A DNA stretch of 57,410 bases from JBDHTS01 sp044221445 (GTDB lineage: Bacteria; Pseudomonadota; Alphaproteobacteria; Micavibrionales; Micavibrionaceae). The DNA lies in assembly GCA_044221445.1 (NCBI GenBank), contig JBGAPF010000013.1, positions 1-57,410 on the forward strand, in the 5' to 3' direction. Below, piece by piece: positions 25,108-33,369 of the stretch. Under the pieces are notes generated by a model, which did no database searches, had not been told where the DNA came from, and was given only the letters and a program-made list of their open reading frames with translations. How positions within the stretch are numbered: position 1 is the first letter of the stretch; every line of letters begins with the position of its first letter. A program made the position numbers and the translations under genes.

Positions 25108-25606
25108 TCTGTTGATAGGCGCCGCTTCCGTCGCAAAGCGGCATAACTGTTAGGATGGAGGGTTCTTTTGGCTTTGCGTTTTTCTGTAACTGCTCAAACG
25201 CGGCCTTTATCCCGTTAAGCGCCGCAGGTACAAGGCACAGGTTTGAAATTGCATTCGTCCCGCCGAGGGAAATCGGTCTGATATGGTCGACACTGTATTC
25301 CCTCATTGTTCGTCTTGCAGAAGGATGGCCTGTCAACCCGCTTATTTCGAGTGTGGAGAGATCGTCATCATTAAATCCGAATAACGCGGCCAATGCGGAT
25401 TTTTGTGTAACTGCGATTGATTTAAAAAAAGAATTTTTTGCTTCTCTTTCAAAATCGAGACGAATTCTTCTGTTCTCATGCGCGGAAACTAAGATTCTAG
25501 GCACGGCGACAATTTGCACCGAATCTTTGTAACGCTTAAGTTCTGCAGCGATGTGCCTGAATTTTTTCTTATCCGCTCGGTCTAAGGCCATAATGAACAA
25601 AACCAT
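25088..25606 (-). CDS. HNH-type endonuclease-like protein
   Basis: The 172-residue protein has a charged, mostly helical N-terminal part (1-95) and a C-terminal HNH-like motif at 107-134. This reads D107-H108-I-R-P, GGTN (115-118), N122-L and P127-A-A-L-N131-x-x-K134, which fits the DHI...N...N variant of the beta-beta-alpha-metal fold. No Cys-pair zinc knuckle is seen. It might be a nuclease of restriction, mobile or defence origin, but the N-terminal part gives no further hint. GC content is clearly below that of rlmE and purF, a sign of transfer. Starts at 25606 or 25591 are possible; neither has a Shine-Dalgarno sequence. It overlaps the rlmE end by 20 bases, convergently. Confidence 0.6.
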   Translation of the reverse strand: MVLFIMALDRADKKKFRHIAAELKRYKDSVQIVAVPRILVSAHENRRIRLDFEREAKNSFFKSIAVTQKSALAALFGFNDDDLSTLEISGLTGHPSARRTMREYSVDHIRPISLGGTNAISNLCLVPAALNGIKAAFEQLQKNAKPKEPSILTVMPLCDGSGAYQQIIPLPA

Positions 25607-25622
25607 TTTTTGTGACTATGGA

Positions 25623-25651
25623 AATATATCAAGCCTTTTAGAAAAGCGCAA
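25623..25651 (-). promoter_or_regulatory. Candidate promoter of the HNH-type gene
   Basis: Read on the minus strand, TTGCGC (25651-25646) and TATATT (25628-25623, 5/6) are 17 bases apart in the AT-rich gap between purF and the HNH gene. This would give the gene its own short leader. Confidence 0.4.
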
Positions 25652-25692
25652 AAATATAATGACGAAAGTTTGAATAATTATAAGACCTTAAT

Positions 25693-27165
25693 TTACGCCT
25701 TCAGTTTCTCCATCAGGCTGGCAACGGCCCCGTTTGTTTTCGGGGAATTATGGTCGGTGAGTTCGACCATGTAATCGCCGGTGAAGCAGGCGTCGCAGAA
25801 TTGTGGCGTGGCCGTGTCGCGCCCCGGCTCTTTCATCGCGCGATATAGCCCGTCGATGGAGACATAGGCGAGGGAGTCCGCGCCGATATAGGCGCTGATC
25901 TCTTCCACGCTCATGCGGTGCGCAAGCAGCTCCTCCGTCGATGGCGTGTCGATGCCGTAAAAACAGGAATGCGCCGTGGGCGGCGAAGATATGCGCATGT
26001 GCACTTCCTTCGCGCCTGCCTGCCGCACCATTTCGACGATCTTGCGCGACGTCGTGCCGCGCACCAGGCTGTCGTCCACCAGGACCACTTTCTTGCCCTC
26101 GATGAACGCCTTGTTGGCGTTATGCTTCATCTTGACGCCGAGATGTCGGATATGGGCCGACGGCTCGATAAACGTGCGCCCGACATAATGGTTGCGGATA
26201 ATGCCGAGCTCGAACGGGATGCCGCTCGCCTCGGCGAAGCCGATGGCGGCGGGCACGCCAGAATCCGGCACCGGGACGATCAGGTCGGCGCCGGGGCAGG
26301 GGGCTTCCTGCGCCAGTTCCGCGCCGATCCGCTTGCGCATTTCATAGACAGACCGGTTTTCCATGAAACTGTCCGGCCGCGCGAAATACACATATTCGAA
26401 AATGCAGAATCGCGACGATGCGGTCTGCAGAGGAAACGAACTGATGATCCCCTGGCCGTTGATCACGACCATTTCCCCTGGTTTTATATCGCGCACGAAT
26501 GTCGCGCCGATGATATCGAGCGCGCAGGTTTCCGAGGCCAGGATATGCGTGTCGTTCAGCCGCCCCAGCACGAGCGGCCGGATGCCGTGCGGGTCGCGCA
26601 CGCCGATGATCCTGTCGTCGCAGCAGGCGACCAGGGAATACGCGCCCTTCACCTGGCGCAGGGCGTCGACCAGCCGTTCGATCACGCCCTTCTGGCGCGA
26701 CACCGCCATCAGATGGACGATCACTTCCGTGTCCGACGTCGACTGGAACAGAGCCCCGTTCTGGACCAGGTCCTTTTTGAGGGTCTGGGCATTGGTAAGG
26801 TTGCCGTTATGGGCGATGGCGAACCCGCCGAAGGCGAGGTCGGCGTAGAGCGGCTGGATGTTGCGCACATTCCCGCCGCCGCAGGTGGCGTAACGGTTAT
26901 GCCCGATGGCGGCGCGGCCCTGAAGTTCGGCCATCACGTCCGGGCTGCCGAACGCCTGGTCCACGAGACCGAGCGCGCGGTGCGCATGGAACTGCGTGCC
27001 GTCAAAGGTGACGATGCCGCTCGCTTCCTGGCCGCGATGCTGCAGGGCGTGAAGTCCGAGGGCGGTCAGGGCGGCCGCGTCCTTGTGCCCGAACACGCCA
27101 AACACCCCGCATTCCTCATGCGGCTTGTCGTCGTCGTCGAAGGTGGCGGCGGAGGGGTTATTCAT
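25693..27165 (-). CDS. purF: Amidophosphoribosyltransferase
   Basis: PurF makes 5-phosphoribosylamine from PRPP and glutamine, the first committed step of purine synthesis. The 490-residue protein has a glutaminase domain after an 18-residue leader, with the nucleophile Cys in HEECGVFGVFG. The phosphoribosyltransferase domain has the PRPP loop VVLVDDSLVRGTT. Four Cys in FCIFEYV, SCFYGID and QFCDACF match the [4Fe-4S] ligands of the Bacillus-type enzyme, so this is likely the iron-sulphur, propeptide-processed class. The leader before Cys19 would be removed to expose the nucleophile. It overlaps cvpA by eight bases, forming a cvpA-purF operon on the minus strand. Confidence 0.97.
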   Translation of the reverse strand: MNNPSAATFDDDDKPHEECGVFGVFGHKDAAALTALGLHALQHRGQEASGIVTFDGTQFHAHRALGLVDQAFGSPDVMAELQGRAAIGHNRYATCGGGNVRNIQPLYADLAFGGFAIAHNGNLTNAQTLKKDLVQNGALFQSTSDTEVIVHLMAVSRQKGVIERLVDALRQVKGAYSLVACCDDRIIGVRDPHGIRPLVLGRLNDTHILASETCALDIIGATFVRDIKPGEMVVINGQGIISSFPLQTASSRFCIFEYVYFARPDSFMENRSVYEMRKRIGAELAQEAPCPGADLIVPVPDSGVPAAIGFAEASGIPFELGIIRNHYVGRTFIEPSAHIRHLGVKMKHNANKAFIEGKKVVLVDDSLVRGTTSRKIVEMVRQAGAKEVHMRISSPPTAHSCFYGIDTPSTEELLAHRMSVEEISAYIGADSLAYVSIDGLYRAMKEPGRDTATPQFCDACFTGDYMVELTDHNSPKTNGAVASLMEKLKA

Positions 27166-27922
27166 GGGGCAGGGGCTCTTCCTGCCGCCGGATCAAATTG
27201 TCCAGCTGCTCGCGCGGCCCTTCTTCGTATCCGGGCTGCTTCGGATCCGACGATTTGAACAGCGTCTGGCCGTCCTTCTTCTCGTCCTTCGTGCCGAGGA
27301 CGTCAAGGTCCTGCAACCGCTGGCGCGTCGCATCGGCCATCGAGGCGGAAGCCTTGTCCGCCGCGGCGTTGAAATCCTCCGACACCGATTCCGGCAGGAA
27401 GCTCCCGATCCAGTTGGCGGTCGCCTCGACATAGACGCGGGTATGGCTGTCGCCCACCCAGCGGTTCATGGTCTCCTTGTCGGCAATCGCCGATATGGCG
27501 TAATAGGGCAGGGCGAGCAGGACCAGCGCCCGGGCGATCCCGAAGAACACGCCCAGCGTCCGGTCGACCGCGCCGAGGCCGATCTTGCGCGCGAAGCCGG
27601 ACATAAGATGGCTGACGATGGACAGCAGGATCACGACGATGATGAACACGGAGCCATAGGCGATCAGGTCCGCCGCCATGTCGTAAGGCAGGATGCCGAA
27701 CAGCTTTTCCTCGGGCGCGCCTTCCGCCACTTTTTCAGGATTTTCCTTTTTGCTGTCCAGCCAGCCCTTGATCACGGGGGCCAGGCGCGGCCCCACGGTC
27801 ACGGCCGCGAACGCGCCGCCGATGACGCCGAGGATGGTCAGCACCTCGCGGATAAAGCCGCGCAGAAAGGCGATCAGGCAGGAGATGACGAGGGCCGCGA
27901 GGACGACGAGGTCGAAGATCAT
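27158..27922 (-). CDS. cvpA: CvpA-family membrane protein
   Basis: CvpA-family proteins are inner-membrane proteins linked to colicin V production in E. coli and to envelope stress; their molecular role is not settled. The 254-residue protein has four hydrophobic segments at about 3-21, 28-45, 84-106 and 118-138, including the family-like VVLAALVISCLIAFLRGFIREV. A hydrophilic C-terminal domain of about 110 residues follows. The gene is transcribed before purF and overlaps it by eight bases. In many alphaproteobacteria radA lies immediately upstream of cvpA; here three RTX genes (28007-36099) lie between them. Confidence 0.9.
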   Translation of the reverse strand: MIFDLVVLAALVISCLIAFLRGFIREVLTILGVIGGAFAAVTVGPRLAPVIKGWLDSKKENPEKVAEGAPEEKLFGILPYDMAADLIAYGSVFIIVVILLSIVSHLMSGFARKIGLGAVDRTLGVFFGIARALVLLALPYYAISAIADKETMNRWVGDSHTRVYVEATANWIGSFLPESVSEDFNAAADKASASMADATRQRLQDLDVLGTKDEKKDGQTLFKSSDPKQPGYEEGPREQLDNLIRRQEEPLPHE

Positions 27923-28006
27923 GGCGTCTGGTATAGCCTTTATAAGAAACCCTGCTTATTTCTAGGGAAACCCCGGCCCAAATGCAAGAACGGCGTGACC
28001 TGTCCT

Positions 28007-30484
28007 TCAGGCCAGGATCTGCCCGTTATCGTACATATCCTGGACGTTCAGGGCATGGTTGGCGTCCAGAACCGCCATTTTCTCGAACACGGCCCCGGCA
28101 TCCGCGCCGTTGCGGTCGATATAGAGCGCCGAGATGTCGCCATTGGTCGTAATCTTGACGAATTTGGTTATGGCGTCGGTCAGCGGGTCGAACCCCGTCA
28201 GCAGCCCCGCAACGTCGAGGCGGTCGCCGTCGTCCAGGCTGAAATCCCTGATCCGGTCGATCGACCCTGCGGCGGCGGTATCGAACGCGAACGTATCCGC
28301 CCCGCCGTCGCCGTACAGCGTATCGGCGCCCGCGCCGCCGTTCAGCGTATCGCCGCCCAGACCGCCATGCATCGTGTCGTTGCCGGCCTCGCCGTATAAA
28401 ATATCGTTGCCGCTGTCCGCGTCCGTGACGCCGTCATCCCCAGCCATTGTATCGTTGCCCGATCCGCCGTACAGCGTGTCGCCGCCGCCGCCGCCGCGCA
28501 GATCGTCGATGCCGCTATTGCCGTACAACAGGTCCGCGTCGAGCCCGCCCTGCGCGAAATCGTTGCCGTCGCCGCCATACAGCACGTCGTTCTCTCCGTC
28601 GCCGTACAGCCGGTCGTTGCCGTCATTGCCGTATATCGTGTCGTCCTGCGCGCCGCCATGCAGCTCGTCCGCGCCGCCGCCGCCGCCCATGAAGTCGATG
28701 CCGTCGCCACCCGCCAGCGTGTCGTCGCCGTCATCGCCGTACAGCTTGTCGTCGCCCGCCCCGCCGTCGATGCTGTCGTTGTGTTCGTTGCCGTGGATCG
28801 TGTCGTTCCCGGCGTCTCCGTACAGCGTATCGTTTTCGGCGCCGCCGTTGATCACGTCGTTGCCGTCGCCGCCATGGATCGTATCAAGGCCCGCGCCGCC
28901 CTCTATTTTATCGCTGAACGTCCCGCCGTCGATCCTGTCGCTGCCGCCGAGCCCGAAAATTTTGTCTTGGGCGGCCGTGCCGTGAAGCCTGTCGTTGCCT
29001 TCCGTCCCCATGACGATCCCGTCATTGCCGAGGATGACGGCGTAGACATCCTGGGCATTGTTGGTGTCGTCGGGGCCGAGCGCGCCGGAATCGCTGACGA
29101 ACACGATCCGGCTCCAGTCAGGCGTCATCACGGGAAGGCCGGATACGCCCGTCCCGTCCAGCACCTTGACGGTGGCGCCCGACACGATCTCGCGGATGAA
29201 ATAATCGATGCTGTTGTCGGTGTCGCCCGCGACAAGGTTGTTTTCGGCGCTGCCGAAAAAGATCTTGCCGCTTTCGGGTGAAAAGCACGGCGCGATGGTG
29301 ATCGATGTCGCGACGCGCGTCAGTGCGCCGCTGGCCAGGTCCTTCAGATAGAAATCGGAAACGGAATCGTCGTCGCCGCTGGCGAATTCCGCCGCGCCGC
29401 TGGTGAACAGAAGGATTGTCCCGTCGGGCGACAGTATCGGGTTCAGGCTCGCGGCGCCGCCCTGCTGGCCCGCGGCGTCGACTGACAGGCGCGTGATGAC
29501 CCCTGTCGACAGGTTTTGCGCGAAGATGTCCTGTACGTTATTGGTGTCGCCCGCCACGAGCGCGCCCGAAGAGCTGACGAAAACGATCTGGCTGCCGTCG
29601 CTGGAAAACTGCGGGCGGATCGGCAGGTCGCCATTGCCCAGCATCGTCACGGTTCCCGTCGCAAGGTCCTGGTAGAACAGGTCGGGTTTGCCGTCATTGT
29701 CGCCGGAAACCAGCGTGTCGTCGCGGCTTGTGAAAAGAAGGTGGCTGCCGTCAGGCGAAAACACCGGGTCGAACGACAGGTCGCCGCCCGGGAGGCGGGC
29801 AATCGCGCCGGTCGCCAGGTCTTTGAGGAAATATTCCGCGACATCGCCGTTCAGGTCGTGCGGACCGGCCGCCAAACTATTGGCGAAACTTGAAAACAGC
29901 ACCCTGCCGCCGTCCGGCGACAGCACGGCGTTTGAACTGTCGCCGTCGCCCTGGACGCCTGTACCGTCCGTCGAAACCCTGACGATTTCGCCTGTCGCGG
30001 TATTTTTAAGAAAGATATCGCGGTATCCCCCCGTATCGCCGGCGGTGAGATTGTCGGCATAGCTGGAAAACAGCGCGAGGCGTCCGTCTCTGGAAAAGGA
30101 AAACTGGTCGCTGTTGCCGTTGCCGCTGTCGCCCGTGGCGCTGGCCGACACTTCGACCGTTGCGCCGGTCGCGGTATCGGCGGCGAACACGTGGGTGACG
30201 CCGTCGCTGCCCAGAAAACCGAGCGCACTGCCATCGCCTGAAAATTGTGGCAGGAAACCGTTATGCGCCCCCCATCCGGCCCGGAACAGGGCGCCGGTCG
30301 CAAGGTTGCGGAAAAACAGGTCGTTGACGCCGTTGGTGTCGTCCGGGCCCATATTGGTGGCGGCTGTGGCGAAGGCCACGACCGAACCGCCGGGTGCGAC
30401 TTTCGGGTCGCCGCTCGGCCCGTCGGTTTCCTGGCCGGAATCGGGAACCGACAGGCGCTGGATGGACGAAACGAAAACAGTCAT
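28007..30484 (-). CDS. RTX protein with N-terminal TolB-like beta-propeller, copy 1
   Basis: The 825-residue protein has two parts. Residues 1 to about 490 consist of repeats containing DLATG, FSPDG and VLFSS elements, the PD40/TolB beta-propeller pattern. Residues about 490-725 hold over 20 RTX nonapeptides (GGxGxDxLx, e.g. GGDGNDVINGG) that bind calcium. The last 100 residues (GADTFAFD, DFSLDDGDRLDVAGLL, ending NGQILA) form the C-terminal type I secretion signal region. There is no N-terminal signal peptide, so secretion by an ABC-type I system is expected; none is in the window. AAGGAAG six bases before the ATG supports the start. It is last in the row of three RTX genes, 51 bases after copy 2. 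Ligand or enzyme activity is not evident. Confidence 0.85.
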   Translation of the reverse strand: MTVFVSSIQRLSVPDSGQETDGPSGDPKVAPGGSVVAFATAATNMGPDDTNGVNDLFFRNLATGALFRAGWGAHNGFLPQFSGDGSALGFLGSDGVTHVFAADTATGATVEVSASATGDSGNGNSDQFSFSRDGRLALFSSYADNLTAGDTGGYRDIFLKNTATGEIVRVSTDGTGVQGDGDSSNAVLSPDGGRVLFSSFANSLAAGPHDLNGDVAEYFLKDLATGAIARLPGGDLSFDPVFSPDGSHLLFTSRDDTLVSGDNDGKPDLFYQDLATGTVTMLGNGDLPIRPQFSSDGSQIVFVSSSGALVAGDTNNVQDIFAQNLSTGVITRLSVDAAGQQGGAASLNPILSPDGTILLFTSGAAEFASGDDDSVSDFYLKDLASGALTRVATSITIAPCFSPESGKIFFGSAENNLVAGDTDNSIDYFIREIVSGATVKVLDGTGVSGLPVMTPDWSRIVFVSDSGALGPDDTNNAQDVYAVILGNDGIVMGTEGNDRLHGTAAQDKIFGLGGSDRIDGGTFSDKIEGGAGLDTIHGGDGNDVINGGAENDTLYGDAGNDTIHGNEHNDSIDGGAGDDKLYGDDGDDTLAGGDGIDFMGGGGGADELHGGAQDDTIYGNDGNDRLYGDGENDVLYGGDGNDFAQGGLDADLLYGNSGIDDLRGGGGGDTLYGGSGNDTMAGDDGVTDADSGNDILYGEAGNDTMHGGLGGDTLNGGAGADTLYGDGGADTFAFDTAAAGSIDRIRDFSLDDGDRLDVAGLLTGFDPLTDAITKFVKITTNGDISALYIDRNGADAGAVFEKMAVLDANHALNVQDMYDNGQILA

Positions 30485-30535
30485 GGCCGCTTCCTTTCAG
30501 GGTGACAGAGGAAACAAACCCTCTGCGGTTTTCCG

Positions 30536-33199
30536 TCAGGCGATCAGCTGGGCATGGTCGAACAGGCTCTGCACGTTCAGACCGTGAGTCGACTCCAGCA
30601 CGGCGATCTTCTGGAACCCGTAGGCGGTGTCCGCGCCGTCGCGGTCCACATACAGGAACGACGACGTCCCGCTGGCGGTGATCTTGACGAACTTGGTGAT
30701 CGCATCGGTCAGCGGGTCGAAATCGGTGAGCAGACCCGAGACGTCGAGCCTGTCGCCCTGGCTCAGCTTGAAGTCTTTCACATTGTCGACCGATCCCGCC
30801 GTCGAGGCGTCGAACGCGAAGGTATCCGCGCCGCCCTCGCCATAGAGCGTATCCGTGCCCGCGCCGCCGTTCAGACGATCGTTGCCCAGGCCGCCGCGCA
30901 GCGTATCGTTTCCTTTTTCCCCATAGAGCGTGTCGTTGCCGCTACCGGGCGTGTTTGATCCCGAGTCCCCGAGCATAAAGTCGTTGCCGTCGCCGCCATA
31001 CAGCGTGTCGTGGCCTTCGTTGCCCCGGAGGTCGTCGGCGCCGCCATAGCCATAGATCGTGTCGTTGCCCGTGCCGCCGCGGATGGCATCGCTGCTGCTG
31101 CCCCCGCCGCCCAGGAGGAGATCGTCGCCTGAATCGCCATAGATCAGGTCGCTGCCCGTGCCGCCGTCGATTCTGTCGTTGCCCTTGCCGCCGTAAAGGG
31201 CGTCGGCATCGGATTCGCCATACATCGTGTCGTTGCCGTCCCCGCCGCGCAGGATGTCGAGGCCGCTTCCGCCATAGATTTTGTCGTCGCCCGCGTCGCC
31301 GTTCAGCGTATCGATGCCGGAACCGCCCTTCAGCGTATCGTTGCCGTCGCCGCCATAAACCCTGTCGTTACCGTCGCCTCCGGAAAGGGTGTCGTCGCCT
31401 TCCGCGCCGATAATCTTGTCGTTGCCCGTGCCGCCGTCGACCGTCCCGGCCATGGACGCACCCGATGCGCCGCCGCGCACTGTAATGGTGTCGTTGCCTG
31501 CGTCGCCGAACAGCAGGCCGTTGGCGAACAGCGTGTCGTTGCCCGCGCCCCCATGCATCTCGGCATAGTTGACGTGCCGCTCTGTATCGCCAAAGGCGCT
31601 GGGAGGTAAAACCGCGTCGTTGTTGATCAGGACGTCGTCGCCGCCCAGGCCGTAGTAGATTTTGCCGGTACCCGAACTCTCCAGGCGGTCGTTGCCTTCG
31701 GTGCCGGTCAGGATATTGCTTTCCTCGTCGTCCTCGCCCAGGGTCACGACGAATACGTCCTGCACCCCGTTCGTGTCGCCGTCGACCAAATCGCCCGCGT
31801 CGCTCACGAACACGATCCGGCTCCAGTCCGCCGCCATGGCGGGGAATCCCGACACATGGTCGCCGTCGATCACCTTAAGCGTCTCGCCGGTGACGAGGTC
31901 GCGGATGAAATAATCGACGGCGCCGTCGGCGTCGCCCGCCACCAGGTTGTCCTCGGCGCTGCCGAAGAACAGTTTCGAGCCGTCCGGTGAAAACACCAGC
32001 GCCGCGCTCGACGCGATGGCGATGCGCGTCAGCACGCCGGTCGTCAGATCCTTGACATAGAAATCAGCGACCGCGTCCGCGTCGCCCGTCGCGAATTCCG
32101 GGGCCAGGCTGGTGAACGCCACCTTGGTCTCGTCGGCGGAAAACACCGGCTTCTGGCTGGCGCCGCTGCCTTGGGCGTCGCCCGAATCCGTCGACAGGCG
32201 GGTGATCGCGCCCGTATCGATATTCTGGATGAACACGTCCGTGGCGTTGTTGGTGTCGCCCGGGACCAGGGTGGCCGCGGGGGTCGAGAAGATGACATAG
32301 CCGCCGAGCGGCGAAAATTGCGGCGGCTGCAGAAAGCCTTCGCCGCCGCCCAGCAAGGTAATGTGGCCCGACGCGATATCCTGCACGAAATAATCCTGGC
32401 GCCCGTCCGTGTCGCCGTCCACAAGATTGTCCGTCCTGGTGGTGAACAGGATTTTGCCGCCGTCCGGCGAGAACACCGGCGCTTCCGGCAGCGCCCCGCC
32501 GGGGACCAGCGTGACCGCGCCGGTCGCCAGGTCCTTGATGAAATATTCCGTTATCGAGCCGTCGGTGTCATACGGGCTGTCGGCCAAATTGGTGGCGGCG
32601 CTGGCGAACAGAACCTTGCCGCCGTCGGGCGAGAACACCGCGCCGGAACTGTCGCCGTCGGCCTGCTGACCGGCGGCGCTGGTGGAAACGAGCGTAACCG
32701 ACCCGGTGGCGAGATCCTTGATGAAAATATCGCCATGGCCGTTGGCGTCGCCGGAGACCAGGTTGTCGGCGTTGCTCTGGAACACGACGCGCGCGCCGTC
32801 GGCGGAAAAGGCGAACCCGCCGCTGGTCGCGTTGGCGGCCTCGCCCGACGCGCTGGCCGAAATCTCGGTGATCGCGCCCGTGGCCGTATTGGCGGCCAGG
32901 ATATGGTTAACCCCGCCGTCGATGCTCATGAAGCCGAGCGTGCCGCCGCCTTGCGAGAATTGCGGGCCATAGCCGCGCTGGCCGTTCCAGCTGGCAAGCG
33001 TCAGTGTATCGGTGTCGAGGTTGCGGAAAAACAGGTCGATGGTGCCGTTGGTGTCGCCGGGCGTCAGGGTGGTGGCGTTGCTGAAGAACGCGACGACATG
33101 GCCGTCGGAGGACAGGCGGGCATCGCCGCTGGCCTGATCGCCCTCTGCGCCTGTGGCCGATACGGATACGCGTTTAACGGACGATACGATGAGGCTCAT
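30536..33199 (-). CDS. RTX protein with N-terminal TolB-like beta-propeller, copy 2
   Basis: The 887-residue protein is a clear paralogue of copy 1. It has the same propeller with VFSPDGGK, DLATG and LVAGDADG elements (about 5-505), then an irregular stretch at about 505-575, RTX nonapeptides (about 575-790) and the same C-terminal region with KDFKLSQGDRLDVSGLL. The chosen ATG 33199 starts MSLIVSSVKRVSV, which aligns with the start MTVFVSSIQRLSV of copy 1. It has GGGGGAG about 11 bases upstream. The open frame runs 84 bases further to 33283 without good support. A surface or secreted binding role is likely by family; the binding target is not known. Confidence 0.85.
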   Translation of the reverse strand: MSLIVSSVKRVSVSATGAEGDQASGDARLSSDGHVVAFFSNATTLTPGDTNGTIDLFFRNLDTDTLTLASWNGQRGYGPQFSQGGGTLGFMSIDGGVNHILAANTATGAITEISASASGEAANATSGGFAFSADGARVVFQSNADNLVSGDANGHGDIFIKDLATGSVTLVSTSAAGQQADGDSSGAVFSPDGGKVLFASAATNLADSPYDTDGSITEYFIKDLATGAVTLVPGGALPEAPVFSPDGGKILFTTRTDNLVDGDTDGRQDYFVQDIASGHITLLGGGEGFLQPPQFSPLGGYVIFSTPAATLVPGDTNNATDVFIQNIDTGAITRLSTDSGDAQGSGASQKPVFSADETKVAFTSLAPEFATGDADAVADFYVKDLTTGVLTRIAIASSAALVFSPDGSKLFFGSAEDNLVAGDADGAVDYFIRDLVTGETLKVIDGDHVSGFPAMAADWSRIVFVSDAGDLVDGDTNGVQDVFVVTLGEDDEESNILTGTEGNDRLESSGTGKIYYGLGGDDVLINNDAVLPPSAFGDTERHVNYAEMHGGAGNDTLFANGLLFGDAGNDTITVRGGASGASMAGTVDGGTGNDKIIGAEGDDTLSGGDGNDRVYGGDGNDTLKGGSGIDTLNGDAGDDKIYGGSGLDILRGGDGNDTMYGESDADALYGGKGNDRIDGGTGSDLIYGDSGDDLLLGGGGSSSDAIRGGTGNDTIYGYGGADDLRGNEGHDTLYGGDGNDFMLGDSGSNTPGSGNDTLYGEKGNDTLRGGLGNDRLNGGAGTDTLYGEGGADTFAFDASTAGSVDNVKDFKLSQGDRLDVSGLLTDFDPLTDAITKFVKITASGTSSFLYVDRDGADTAYGFQKIAVLESTHGLNVQSLFDHAQLIA

Positions 33200-33323
33200 A
33201 ATAAAACAGTCTCCCCCTGCAAAATGTGGCCGATGTGCCTCATTCTTAAAACAAGAAAAGTTAACTGTCGAGTCAAATCGCAACTCGTCGGAGCGGAATA
33301 GACCGTGAGTCTTTGAAATACAT

Positions 33324-33350
33324 GGTCTTTCTAATGATTTTACAAAGACC
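33324..33350 (-). terminator. Weak hairpin between RTX copy 3 and copy 2
   Basis: Perfect seven-base arms GGTCTTT and AAAGACC enclose 13 bases, 20 bases after the copy 3 stop. Only a short T-poor run follows on the minus strand, so it may attenuate and not terminate. The 170-base gap between copies 2 and 3 is AT-rich and holds no gene. Confidence 0.3.
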
Positions 33351-33369
33351 TTATAATTTTACAGAAAAA

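Noticed and set aside
28134..28985. Plus-strand Ser/Pro-rich frame opposite the RTX repeats of copy 1
   Set aside because: It is the direct reverse of the repeated RTX codons; the same pattern appears opposite all three RTX genes.
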